Under the pieces are notes generated by a model. That model was not told where the DNA came from. It ran no database searches and saw nothing but the letters and a program-made list of their open reading frames with translations. Made by a program: the position numbers and the translations under genes. A DNA stretch of 64,000 bases from Chloroflexota bacterium (GTDB lineage: Bacteria; Chloroflexota; Anaerolineae; Anaerolineales; Anaerolineaceae): contig JAAZOK010000171.1 of the NCBI GenBank assembly GCA_012797815.1, positions 1-64,000 of the forward strand, in the 5' to 3' direction. Position 1 is the stretch's first letter; each line of letters starts with the position of its first letter. Positions 35,580 through 43,974 of the stretch are shown piece after piece.

Positions 35580-38291
35580 ATGCGCTTTGAACAAAAAAAA
35601 CAGGAAAAACCAAATCTAAAAACATCCATGCGAAAGTTTTTCGGGAATCCCTGGGTCACCGGATCTGGCATTCTTTTGATCATTGGATTGAGTTTTTTAG
35701 GAGGCGCTTATGCTCACAAACGGGGCTATACTGCAAAACTACGAACCTGGTTAGGAATAGCGCAAAGAGGGGTCTCAACCGTTTCTGAGGTAATTGAAAA
35801 TGATGTGGCATTTTACACCGACAACGGATTGCAAAATGTATATATCGATCTTCCCTTTGAAAGCCAGGAAGCGCTACGGGTCAAACGAGAGGAAGCATTG
35901 CAGATCGGTATATTGAATGTCGACGATGAAGATTTCGTCCCGGCTTCCATCCAATTGGAAGCAGGGCAAAAAATGGATGTGGAGGTCCGCCTCAAAGGAG
36001 ACTGGAGTGATCATTATGCGGGTGACAAATGGTCTCTGCGCATCGAAATGAAGAATGACGATCAGGCTTTTATGGGCATGCAACGTTTTTCGATTCAAGC
36101 TCCCGAAACGCGTGAATTCTTGAACGAGTGGGGATATCACCAAAATCTGCTGCAGGAAGGCGTTCTCACTACCCGTTACAGTTTTGTCAATATCATCATC
36201 AATGGTGAATATAAGGGTATCTATGCGGTTGAAGAGAGCTTTACCGAAAACTTGCTCGAAGCGCAGGGGCGCCGGGAAGGCATCATTCTGAAATTCGATG
36301 AGGATACCATGTGGGATAACTGGGCTTCCTTCCGTAGTGTGGGTGGCGAGTCATTGATGCTGAATGCCCAAGATGCCGGACTGTTTCTGGTGATGAATGA
36401 TGATAGTGATGATAGTGCCGGTATCACCATTTTTCGCAGTAGTCGGGTGGAAGCCAATGCGGTGCTGGAAGCGGAAGCCGAAACCGCAGTCAGCAGGCTG
36501 CGCGCTTTTCAAAAAGGAGAATTAAAAGCCTCCGAGGTGTTTGATGTCGGAAAACTGGGTAAATTCTTTGCCATCACCGATCTGTGGGCTGCCGAACATG
36601 GAACCGCCTGGCATAATATCCGCTTTTACTACAACCCGGTCACGACCTTGTTGGAACCGATCGCTTATGATGCAAATCCGCTCACTTATTTCCAAGTGGA
36701 TGTGGCAACTTTCCCCTATTCCATCCCCTCCATGTTTGATGATGCCGGGGTGCAGGAAGCATACTTGCACGAGGTGGAGTTGCTTACCGACCCACAATAT
36801 CTGGCGGATCTGAGAGAAAATCTGGAACCCCAATTCCTGGTTTTCCAGAATGCGCTCTCGAAGGAATATGATTCCGGTTTGGATGCACCCTGGGATCGAT
36901 TGGAAACCCGCCGCACCATGCTGGAGATCAATTTGATCCCTGAAAATGCGGTACGGGGCGGATTTGAAAAAGTGTGGGTGGATGGGAAGAAATACTTACA
37001 GGTGGATCTGGTGAATCAGATGATTTTGCCGGTGCAGGCGCGTGATCTCATTGTGGATGGAAACACCATCCCTTTTTCGAACGATTGGTTCGTGCAGACC
37101 AGCAGCCTGGTTTCCCTGGAAGCGGGCTATGACTTACCTACCATGCGACCGGGACATGAAGTGATCTATGAGCCCTTCCGTTTCCTGGTTCCCTATGAAT
37201 GGCAGGATCAGGTTGCCGGCGAACAGATTGACGAATCCACCATCCAGGTTGAGGTAAATCTACTGGGGGGAATTCAAACAGCATCGGTGCAGTTGGTAGA
37301 GAAAAACATTCAGCAAAGCGTTGAGGAAAATCCACGCCCTATACAACCGACTATGGATGATTTCCTTGCAGGTCACCCCTATATTTCTAGAATTGATGAA
37401 AAAACGATCATTGTGCAGCCTGGCGAATGGGATGTGCAGGGCGACTTGATCATTCCACAAGATGTCCGTTTGGTCATTCCCGAGGGGACGACCCTTAAAT
37501 TTGAGGAACGGGCGATCCTGTTCACGACCGAGCCGATTTCCATTTATGGGAGCGAAGATCATCCTGCTATTTTGACGTCGAAAACGGCAAACTGGGGTGG
37601 GATCATCGTTCTATCTGCCCAGGAACGTTCCCTCTGGCGCCATGCTATTGTTGAAAATTTGACCAGCATCGAACGCGATGGGTGGGTATTGACCGGTGGC
37701 ATCACTTTCTTTGAAAGTCCGGTCACCCTGCAAAATGTTCAGATCCGGAACACCACCTCGGAAGATGCCATTAACATCATTCAAAGTGATTTTCAATTCA
37801 TCCAGAGTGAATTTTCCAATACGGCTTCCGATGCCTTCGATGGTGATTTTACAGAGGGAAGGATATCGCAATGCAGTTTCCACGATATTCAAGGAGACGG
37901 CGTGGATGTGAGTGGTTCCGATATATCGGTAGGGAATTCCACTTTTTTGAACATCACCGATAAAGCAGTGTCTGCTGGAGAAGATAGCACGGTGGTTGTT
38001 TCTAGCACCGTGATCAAATCGGTCGGGATCGGCATTGCCAGCAAAGATCTTTCTAATGTGACCGTCACCGATTCCCAGATCAGTTTGGCTCGGGTAGCCG
38101 GTTTGTCGGCGTACACCAAAAAAGCGGTCTTTGGTCCGGCGCAGATCAGCGCTACCAACGTTTCGATCTTGGAGGCAGAATACACCACGCTGGTTCAAAG
38201 CGGCAGTACCGTGCTGGTGGATGGCGTAGAAATGCCAACCGTTGATCTTGATATTGATAGCCTGTACGAACAGGGCATATTAGGAAATTAG
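35580..38291 (+). CDS. CotH-like kinase with C-terminal beta-helix, membrane-anchored
   Basis: 903 residues with a single N-terminal membrane segment (about 24-44) and a large extracytoplasmic part. The CotH domain (about 75-430) has the family landmarks: LKGDWSDHY, YSFVNIIINGEYKGIYAVEES, ILKFDEDTMWDN, AITDLWAAEHGTAWHNIRFY and PIAYDANPLT. CotH proteins are atypical secreted protein kinases. A second part (about 600-880) has repeated short beta strands such as TEGRISQCSFHDIQGDGVD and is a right-handed beta-helix. It is followed 27 bp later by DUF4956 and VTC genes. Together these form a widely seen CotH/DUF4956/VTC group. The kinase target is unknown. Confidence 0.88.
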   Translation: MRFEQKKQEKPNLKTSMRKFFGNPWVTGSGILLIIGLSFLGGAYAHKRGYTAKLRTWLGIAQRGVSTVSEVIENDVAFYTDNGLQNVYIDLPFESQEALRVKREEALQIGILNVDDEDFVPASIQLEAGQKMDVEVRLKGDWSDHYAGDKWSLRIEMKNDDQAFMGMQRFSIQAPETREFLNEWGYHQNLLQEGVLTTRYSFVNIIINGEYKGIYAVEESFTENLLEAQGRREGIILKFDEDTMWDNWASFRSVGGESLMLNAQDAGLFLVMNDDSDDSAGITIFRSSRVEANAVLEAEAETAVSRLRAFQKGELKASEVFDVGKLGKFFAITDLWAAEHGTAWHNIRFYYNPVTTLLEPIAYDANPLTYFQVDVATFPYSIPSMFDDAGVQEAYLHEVELLTDPQYLADLRENLEPQFLVFQNALSKEYDSGLDAPWDRLETRRTMLEINLIPENAVRGGFEKVWVDGKKYLQVDLVNQMILPVQARDLIVDGNTIPFSNDWFVQTSSLVSLEAGYDLPTMRPGHEVIYEPFRFLVPYEWQDQVAGEQIDESTIQVEVNLLGGIQTASVQLVEKNIQQSVEENPRPIQPTMDDFLAGHPYISRIDEKTIIVQPGEWDVQGDLIIPQDVRLVIPEGTTLKFEERAILFTTEPISIYGSEDHPAILTSKTANWGGIIVLSAQERSLWRHAIVENLTSIERDGWVLTGGITFFESPVTLQNVQIRNTTSEDAINIIQSDFQFIQSEFSNTASDAFDGDFTEGRISQCSFHDIQGDGVDVSGSDISVGNSTFLNITDKAVSAGEDSTVVVSSTVIKSVGIGIASKDLSNVTVTDSQISLARVAGLSAYTKKAVFGPAQISATNVSILEAEYTTLVQSGSTVLVDGVEMPTVDLDIDSLYEQGILGN

Positions 38292-38318
38292 ACCTCATAA
38301 AATCAAGGAGATTTTTAT

Positions 38319-38993
38319 ATGGATACTACAACAGTTGCACCCTTATCATTAGAAACATTGCTGCTCAATCTTGGTTTATGTATTGTTATTTCTTCTTTGT
38401 TAGCTGTTTATTATCGAAAATTTGGTTCTTCTCTTTCAAACCGGGCGAAATTTTCACCTATTCTACCTTTGCTTTCCTTGATAACTTTGCTGGTGATTTC
38501 GATCGTGAAATCATCTTTGGCGCTTTCATTGGGGTTGGTTGGTGCTCTTTCGATCGTGCGTTTTCGTACTGCTATTAAAGACCCTGAAGAACTGATTTTT
38601 CTGTTTTTCGCTATTGGGATCGGGTTGGGGTTTGGGGCTGACCAACGCATTGCCACTCTGGTAGCCTTTGGAGTGATTATGGTGTATTTGCTGGTTCGTT
38701 ATCTGATCGTCAAGGATAAAGCGAATGGCAGCAGTAATCTGTTCCTGAATTTGGAGGGTAGTTTTAAAGAAAATGGCGGGCAGGAATTCACCGAGATCAA
38801 TCAAACCATCCTGGCTGTTACGAAGAATGCCGATCTGCGACGCCTTGATACTGCAGAGGACCATATCCAGATCACTTATTATGTTCACCTGGAAAATGGC
38901 GAGATGCTGGCGCAATTGATGGACACTCTGCGTAGTAAATATCCCAACCTTTCGGTCAGTATGGTTGAACAGAACAATTTGCTGGGAGGGTGA
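38319..38993 (+). CDS. DUF4956 membrane protein
   Basis: 224 residues with about four membrane helices (roughly 14-34, 50-72, 85-115 and 116-130) and a soluble C-terminal domain (about 145-224). The DUF4956 hallmark ALSIVRFRTAIKDPEEL is followed by LFFAIGIGLGFGADQR. The family is almost always encoded with a VTC polyphosphate polymerase and often CotH, and probably works with them at the membrane. AAGGAG lies nine bases before the ATG. Its stop abuts the next gene's GTG start. Confidence 0.9.
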   Translation: MDTTTVAPLSLETLLLNLGLCIVISSLLAVYYRKFGSSLSNRAKFSPILPLLSLITLLVISIVKSSLALSLGLVGALSIVRFRTAIKDPEELIFLFFAIGIGLGFGADQRIATLVAFGVIMVYLLVRYLIVKDKANGSSNLFLNLEGSFKENGGQEFTEINQTILAVTKNADLRRLDTAEDHIQITYYVHLENGEMLAQLMDTLRSKYPNLSVSMVEQNNLLGG

Positions 38994-39704
38994 GTGAAAC
39001 CATTGGCACCGGTCGAGCGCGATTCGCAAACGGAGGAATTGCGTTATGAAATTAAAGCACCGTTGTCGGGCTTGCAACTTCCTCAATTGCATGCCTCGAT
39101 TATCTCGCATCCACGTGCTTTTCGGTGCGCTTATCCCTCGCGTTGGGTTAATAACATCTATTTCGATACCTGGGAATTTGACAGTTTGAATGATCATCTG
39201 GAAGGGATCGATGTTCACCAAAAATTTCGGTTACGCTGGTATGGACCCTCACTAAACGAAATCCCACGAGCTTATTTGGAGTTAAAACATAAAAAGAATC
39301 GCTTGGGGACAAAAAAAGTGCAGGAATTAAACGGTACCCTGGATCTGGGGAAGATATCCTGGATGGAGGTCATGCAATATCTGAGATCTTCGGCTAATGA
39401 TTTCTTTCTTCCATTTTTGATTTCGGTCCGTCCGGTTTTGATCAGTCGTTTTTTCAGGGAATACTATGTGACAGCCGATGGAGAGACTCGCTTGACGCTG
39501 GACTATAAACTGAAGAGTTTCGACCAGCGTTTTTCAAGTGCTCCCAATATTCGCTACTGCGTTCCATTAATCAATGAAGTTATCGTCGAATTAAAGAGCA
39601 GCGTTGAAAGCAGTACAGCCCTTGCCCGCTTGATGGCAGATTTCCCGTTTCGTTTTGAAAAATATTCGAAATATGTTACTTCATTACAAAGCATGCTGGA
39701 TTGA
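38994..39704 (+). CDS. VTC domain polyphosphate polymerase
   Basis: 236 residues of the tunnel-like CYTH/VTC fold that in yeast Vtc4 makes polyphosphate from ATP. Candidate active-site residues are all present: EIKAPLS at the start, VNNIYFDT, KFRLRWYG (paired Arg), ELKHKKNRLGTKK (Glu/Lys), SRFFREYY (Arg), IVELKSS (metal-binding Glu) and FEKYSKY at the end. It therefore looks catalytically competent. The start is a GTG directly after the DUF4956 stop, with GGGAGGG upstream, indicating coupled translation. Confidence 0.88.
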   Translation: MKPLAPVERDSQTEELRYEIKAPLSGLQLPQLHASIISHPRAFRCAYPSRWVNNIYFDTWEFDSLNDHLEGIDVHQKFRLRWYGPSLNEIPRAYLELKHKKNRLGTKKVQELNGTLDLGKISWMEVMQYLRSSANDFFLPFLISVRPVLISRFFREYYVTADGETRLTLDYKLKSFDQRFSSAPNIRYCVPLINEVIVELKSSVESSTALARLMADFPFRFEKYSKYVTSLQSMLD

Positions 39705-39780
39705 GCAGACGGGTCTAACCGGGATTGTCGTCTATTCGGCTGGCATGGACCAATGGGTGGCATGAAATTTCCAACCCGTT

Positions 39781-39948
39781 TCACGGTTGACCAGTACAGC
39801 AATACGAGCATTGCCCAACCATCCCCAATTTTTTCATGTGATCGCGTAGTCTGCCCAATCCATAGAAAGTGCCATTCATGATCGCTTGAACGGCATCCAC
39901 ATTATCTTCTTTCAATAGGACTTCCATTTGATCAAGATATTGGGGCAT
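39781..39948 (-). CDS. Small cysteine-containing protein, 55 residues, or remnant
   Basis: A minus-strand frame, starting MPQYLDQMEVLLKEDN, of 55 codons, ending HMKKLGMVGQCSYCC-TGQP. The first 40 residues would form amphipathic helices, and the C-terminus has three Cys in C-x2-CC. It lies alone in a 424-bp interval with no other gene on either strand. Codon use is natural, but the ribosome site is weak (no clear SD). It may be a short real protein or the decayed end of a larger one. I do not recognise a family. Confidence 0.4.
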   Translation of the reverse strand: MPQYLDQMEVLLKEDNVDAVQAIMNGTFYGLGRLRDHMKKLGMVGQCSYCCTGQP

Positions 39949-40128
39949 GGTTTTTTCGAATGGTTCACTTACTGATGAACATTTGCGATAATTTCCTTGA
40001 TTTCCGGTCGTTGCTGATTTTGAATAGCATATCAGTTAATGGATTGTTAATGGAAATACGTTATGCTTTCTTTTAGAATCTTTCTAAGAATGAAATAAAA
40101 TGGATCTCGAAAATTAAACGGATTGACA

Positions 40129-41076
40129 ATGAAAAAATATTTGTACTTGATGATAATCTTTATGATTGGTTTGGTGAGCTGCTCCCCTGCTTATTCTTCG
40201 GCTGCCTTGATGGTTGATCCAGAAACTGTCTCGACAGCAGTGAGTACTCAAGCTACCCCCACCACCCCTTCACTGTCAGAACCCTATTCTATTGCTGCCT
40301 TACAAGATCGCACTTACGGTGATGGTGAGTTGACCATTGAATATTTATGGGAACGGAAAGAAGAATTCTCCCGTTACTATATCACATATACCAGCGATGG
40401 ATTAACGATCCACGGTTTTGTGGATGTTCCCCATGGAGATGGGCCATTCCCGGTGGTGATTGCACTGCATGGTTATATCCCTGCCAGTGAATATGAAACA
40501 CTTGATTATTCGACGCGTTATGCTGATTCCATCGCTCGGAAAGGATATATCGTTTTACATCCCAATATGCGTAATTTTCCTCCTTCCGATAGCCCTGGTC
40601 GAGGGCGCGATTCATTGGCCGGTTATACCATCGATGTGATGAATTTGATCGCCCTGGTCGATGAAATGGCAGGACAGGATGTCATTTTCGTGAACGCTGA
40701 TATGCAGCGATTGGGTATCTGGGGGCACAGCCTTGGGGGTGGCGTTGCGCTACGGGTGGCAACGCTGGAAGATCGCATCAAAGCCATTGTGTTATATGGT
40801 GCTGTCAGTCAGCGTTATAACTCTGATCCGCTGGGTTTACCGATCTATGACTTGCGCAGTATTGACGCTCCCTTCAGCATTCATCATGGGTTGGATGACG
40901 ATACTGTTTCACCGGCGTGGTCTGAAACCCTCTGTAATACCCTTGAAGAGTTGGGAAAAGAGCATGAATGTTATTTCTACGAAGGGCAGCCACATACCTT
41001 TTATCGATTAGGCTCAGGCGATGCACTTTTTATCCAGCGTACGGTCGATTTTTTCAACACCTATCTGGAAAATTGA
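40129..41076 (+). CDS. Lipoprotein alpha/beta hydrolase (dienelactone hydrolase/peptidase-like)
   Basis: 315 residues with a lipoprotein signal (lipobox LVSC, Cys about residue 18) followed by a Ser/Thr-rich linker and an alpha/beta hydrolase domain (about 70-315). The nucleophile elbow is GHSLGGG; the Asp is in HGLDDDTVSP and the His in GQPHTFYRL. The domain is closest to prolyl-oligopeptidase/acylaminoacyl-peptidase-type hydrolases. The Met at 40129 is preferred to the TTG two codons earlier because the signal peptide starts there. It is placed outside the membrane. Substrate is unknown. Confidence 0.85.
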   Translation: MKKYLYLMIIFMIGLVSCSPAYSSAALMVDPETVSTAVSTQATPTTPSLSEPYSIAALQDRTYGDGELTIEYLWERKEEFSRYYITYTSDGLTIHGFVDVPHGDGPFPVVIALHGYIPASEYETLDYSTRYADSIARKGYIVLHPNMRNFPPSDSPGRGRDSLAGYTIDVMNLIALVDEMAGQDVIFVNADMQRLGIWGHSLGGGVALRVATLEDRIKAIVLYGAVSQRYNSDPLGLPIYDLRSIDAPFSIHHGLDDDTVSPAWSETLCNTLEELGKEHECYFYEGQPHTFYRLGSGDALFIQRTVDFFNTYLEN

Positions 41077-41095
41077 CCGGTTCTCCTATAGTTGA

Positions 41096-41130
41096 AATAA
41101 AAGTACTCCTCCGTCAGGAGTACTTTTATT
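41096..41130. terminator. Bidirectional terminator after the lipoprotein hydrolase
   Basis: A perfect 15-bp stem (AATAAAAGTACTCCT / AGGAGTACTTTTATT) with a CCGTC loop. The stem ends in TTTTATTATT on the plus strand and has matching A/T-rich flanks on the other. It closes the gene ending at 41076. Confidence 0.88.
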
Positions 41131-41196
41131 ATTCCGGTTTATGAATCCCCTATCCCTTATTTGTATAATAAGATTGATTTAAATCTGGAGATGATC

Positions 41197-42243
41197 ATGG
41201 ATTTTTTGAAAAATGAAATTCTGGGGAACTCATTGCTCAATTGGGGGAAAGCTGGCTTGATTTTGTTGATCTTTGTGGTTGGTGTGAAAATTTTGATCCA
41301 CATTGTTGCCGGTAAATTGAAAAAGATCTCAGGGAAAACCAGGAACCTATGGGATGATGTACTGCTCAATATTTTCGAACAGACCAAGCAAATCACAGTG
41401 TGGCTGCTGGGTTTATATCTGGCGCTCAAAGTCCTTGCAGTTCCTGTAGAGGTAAATAGTTTCATAGACAAGGGGCTGATCATTGTACTGGCTGTACAAA
41501 GTGGTTTCTGGCTGGGGGGTGTGATCAATTATTATGTGGAAAGACGTGGGGAGCAGAATACCGGCGATAAAAAAGAAAAGACAACCATCCATGCTTTTGG
41601 GTTGTTCGGAAAGATTCTCGTTTGGATGATTCTCGCCCTGGTGGTGGTTCAGAATGTAACCGGCATGAAACTGGACGCGTTGATCACCAGCCTGGGGATC
41701 GGCGGTATTGCGATCGGCCTGGCAGTACAAAATATATTAAAGGATATTTTTGCATCCCTTTCTATTTTTCTGGATAAACCATTTCTGGTGGGCGATTATA
41801 TCGTTCTGGATGACATCGGGGGAACGGTACAGAACATTGGTATCAAAAGCACGAGAATCAAGACTCTCTTAGGCGAAGAAGTGATCTTCTCCAACTCCGA
41901 TCTGCTGGAAGGACGTGTACATAATTATCGCAAACTTGAACGCCGGCGGGAAATAATGAATATCGGAGTTTCCACTGCCACCTCTTACCAGACCCTGACA
42001 GAGCTCCCGGCACTTTTCAAGGAGATCATTTCAAGTCAGCCATCCGTCACGTTTGGTAGAGCGCACCTTTCTGCTTTTGGGGATTTTACTTATAACTATG
42101 AAATCGAGTATTATATTGAAAGTGCCGATTATGCTTTTTATATGGATACCAAGCAAACCATTCATCTTGAGGTCATCCGGCGGTTCAATGAAAAACACAT
42201 TGTGATGCCGTATCCTACTCAGGCGATCGTCATGGACCAATGA
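41197..42243 (+). CDS. Small-conductance mechanosensitive channel, MscS family
   Basis: 348 residues: N-terminal membrane helices (about 15-35, 60-80 and 85-105), then another pair before the pore-lining helix TM3 (ALITSLGIGGIAIGLAVQNILKD split by its Gly residues), followed by the beta domain (PFLVGDYIVLDD...GTVQNIGIKSTRIKT) and the C-terminal alpha/beta domain. The start at 41197 has GGAG six bases upstream, and an extended -10 (TTGTATAAT, TATAAT 41164-41169) lies before it; an earlier in-frame start falls inside that promoter. It probably relieves osmotic stress, in parallel with MscL. Confidence 0.9.
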   Translation: MDFLKNEILGNSLLNWGKAGLILLIFVVGVKILIHIVAGKLKKISGKTRNLWDDVLLNIFEQTKQITVWLLGLYLALKVLAVPVEVNSFIDKGLIIVLAVQSGFWLGGVINYYVERRGEQNTGDKKEKTTIHAFGLFGKILVWMILALVVVQNVTGMKLDALITSLGIGGIAIGLAVQNILKDIFASLSIFLDKPFLVGDYIVLDDIGGTVQNIGIKSTRIKTLLGEEVIFSNSDLLEGRVHNYRKLERRREIMNIGVSTATSYQTLTELPALFKEIISSQPSVTFGRAHLSAFGDFTYNYEIEYYIESADYAFYMDTKQTIHLEVIRRFNEKHIVMPYPTQAIVMDQ

Positions 42244-42419
42244 TCAATTCGTATATCTGAATCAGGCATATTATTTTGACCCACATCAAGAAATAATTTC
42301 CTGAGTTATGAAAAAATATTACTTCCATCATTGAATGGTTGTTTATCCTGACCAAATATGCTAGCATAACTAATCGAGCATTTTTCTGTTTATTTTTATT
42401 AAAAAGGGAGTGTCCTGCA

Positions 42420-43274
42420 ATGATTTCTATTATTACAGATTCGGATTCAAGTATTCCAGTTGAAATGGCGAAGAAATATGGGATCGGGTTGGTGCCGATC
42501 TCCATTCAATTTGGAGAAGATATCTATGATGCCTGTACTGAAATTGATGATAAACAGGTCTTTGCACGTATCGATAAAGAGGATCGGCTTCCCACCACTG
42601 CTGCTCCATCTCCCGGGAAATTCAGCAAAGCATTTCAAGATGCGATTGAAAAAGATAAAGCAGATACGATTGTGTGTTTTTGTGTGAGCGGTGAGGTAAG
42701 TGCCACTTACAGCGCAGCGAAATTAGCCGCTGAAGAATTTTCTTCCAAGGTACAGATCGAGGTGATCGATACGCGCAGTTTGACTATGGCGCAGGGTTAT
42801 ATGGTGCTGGCGGCTGCCGAAGCTGCCAAACGCAACGAAAATATCGAACAGGTTCTGGCGGCAGCAACCGCGACCGGGAAACGTGCCCATGTTTATGGTG
42901 CTCTGAATACCCTGAAATACCTTTCCATGAGTGGGCGGGTGAGTCATCTGGCAGCGGGTATGGCAGGTATGTTGAATATCAAACCCATCCTATCGGTTCA
43001 GAACGGAAAACTAGACCTGTTGGAAAAAATTCGCACACGCAAAAAATCATGGTCGCGGGTCATCGAACTGGCGCAGCAGGATGTGGGGGATAAAAAGGTT
43101 GAGAATATGTGTATCTTGCATGTCACTGCTGAAGAAGAAGCGGTTGAATTTGAAGAAATGCTGCGCAAATCCATTGATTGCCCTGCCGTTATGCCACTGG
43201 TTTCTCTAAATCCAGGGCTTTCCATCCACACCGGAGCGGGATTGGTGGGGGTTTCTTTTGTGGTTGCGGATTAA
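42420..43274 (+). CDS. DegV family protein (fatty acid-binding), second copy
   Basis: 284 residues with the DegV fold: ISIITDSDSSIP at the start, TTAAPSPGKF, CFCVSGEVSATYSAAKLA (Ser/Thr lipid-ligand motif), DTRSLTMAQG, TLKYLSMSGRVS and IKPIL. The Met at 42420 has GGGAG nine bases upstream; an upstream in-frame extension shows no family similarity. Distant from the DegV at 7220, suggesting two fatty-acid chaperones. It is followed by a long hairpin at 43325-43369. Confidence 0.88.
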   Translation: MISIITDSDSSIPVEMAKKYGIGLVPISIQFGEDIYDACTEIDDKQVFARIDKEDRLPTTAAPSPGKFSKAFQDAIEKDKADTIVCFCVSGEVSATYSAAKLAAEEFSSKVQIEVIDTRSLTMAQGYMVLAAAEAAKRNENIEQVLAAATATGKRAHVYGALNTLKYLSMSGRVSHLAAGMAGMLNIKPILSVQNGKLDLLEKIRTRKKSWSRVIELAQQDVGDKKVENMCILHVTAEEEAVEFEEMLRKSIDCPAVMPLVSLNPGLSIHTGAGLVGVSFVVAD

Positions 43275-43324
43275 AAAATAGCGCTGTAAGCCAAAGAACT
43301 ACATCTGAGCTGAAAATGTTGTTA

Positions 43325-43369
43325 ATGATATTGTGGATACCCGCAGGTGCTGGGCATCCACAATATCAT
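43325..43369. repeat. Long perfect hairpin after degV
   Basis: Two 14-bp arms, ATGATATTGTGGAT and ATCCACAATATCAT, flank a 17-base G/C-rich loop that has its own small CAG/CTG pairing. It lies between two convergent genes (degV and DUF4342) but has no T-tract on either side, so it differs from the normal terminators in this window. Confidence 0.6.
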
Positions 43370-43431
43370 GTGCCAATGGCGGGATGAAGGAAGCTCATTT
43401 TGGCTGATCGCTTTGGAACAATGATGTTCCA

Positions 43432-43671
43432 TTAATTCTCATCTTCTTTTTCGATCACGATCGTCCCTCGTGTTAGCAGAGAAGCAATGGCGCCAATCGC
43501 TGCTAGTTGTGGGGCAAGGATGGTCCCAACCACCCCAACGGTAAGCGGAATATCGATCAGGGCTTTGCCCTCCTCATTCTTGATGATCACCCGTCGGATG
43601 TTGCCTTCTTTCACCAGTTCCTTGATCTTGGCAAGGATCTCATCCCCATTTACACGAAATTCTTCAGTCAT
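43432..43671 (-). CDS. DUF4342 domain protein
   Basis: 79 residues: a charged N-terminal part (about 1-38, EEFRVNGDEILAKIKELVKEGNIRRVIIKN) followed by a hydrophobic segment with IPLTVGVVGTILAPQLAAIGAIASLL. It matches the small DUF4342 proteins, which occur alone or joined to other domains, probably at the membrane. No function is known. It is convergent with degV. Confidence 0.82.
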   Translation of the reverse strand: MTEEFRVNGDEILAKIKELVKEGNIRRVIIKNEEGKALIDIPLTVGVVGTILAPQLAAIGAIASLLTRGTIVIEKEDEN

Positions 43672-43801
43672 GTTTACTCCCGGCTAGATTTATTTTCATT
43701 AATTAATACGGTTAAAAGCCTTTTTCGATTCTAAATAAACTCCCGGTGATTTTAGTGTAATTATGTATATGGCTATCTATGCTCTTCCTTTCAAGGGGAT
43801 C

Positions 43802-43830
43802 TTGACAACATACTCACTTGTATTTATGAT
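43802..43830 (+). promoter_or_regulatory. Strong promoter of the ABC-F gene
   Basis: Consensus TTGACA (43802-43807), a 17-bp spacer and TATGAT (43825-43830). The transcript would start near 43837, giving a leader of about 138 bases before the ABC-F start at 43975. Confidence 0.75.
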
Positions 43831-43861
43831 TACAAAAAGCAAAAATAGGAAAGAATCGAAA

Positions 43862-43879
43862 ATGTATATCGGCAAGTAA
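43862..43879 (+). CDS. Possible five-residue leader peptide (MYIGK)
   Basis: ATG TAT ATC GGC AAG TAA lies in the ABC-F leader, about 25 bases after the predicted transcription start. AGGAAAG lies 11 bases upstream, a plausible ribosome site. Short leader peptides before hairpins are the usual design of antibiotic-inducible attenuators of ABC-F genes. The peptide itself is too short for independent support. Confidence 0.4.
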   Translation: MYIGK

Positions 43880-43892
43880 CATCCTGGAAATT

Positions 43893-43948
43893 CCGCCTAT
43901 CCCTGAAAGGGCAGGGCGGTGCCCGGTTTTTGAGCGGGTGATGGGGCA
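43893..43948 (+). promoter_or_regulatory. Hairpins of a probable attenuator before the ABC-F gene
   Basis: The first hairpin has outer arms CCGCC (43893-43897) and GGCGG (43915-43919) with an inner CCCT/AGGG pair. The second has outer arms TGCCC (43920-43924) and GGGCA (43944-43948); an inner CCCG/CGGG pairing around GTTTTTGAG overlaps these. The first is followed after a few bases by GGTTTTT. Alternative pairings between the two are possible. The ABC-F ribosome site AGGAGAT is at 43964-43970. Confidence 0.5.
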
Positions 43949-43974
43949 TTTCACGACCAAAACAGGAGATAGTC

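Noticed and set aside
37611-38198. Minus-strand frame of 195 codons
   Set aside because: Antisense to the beta-helix repeats of the CotH-like protein, where repeated codons make long chance frames likely.
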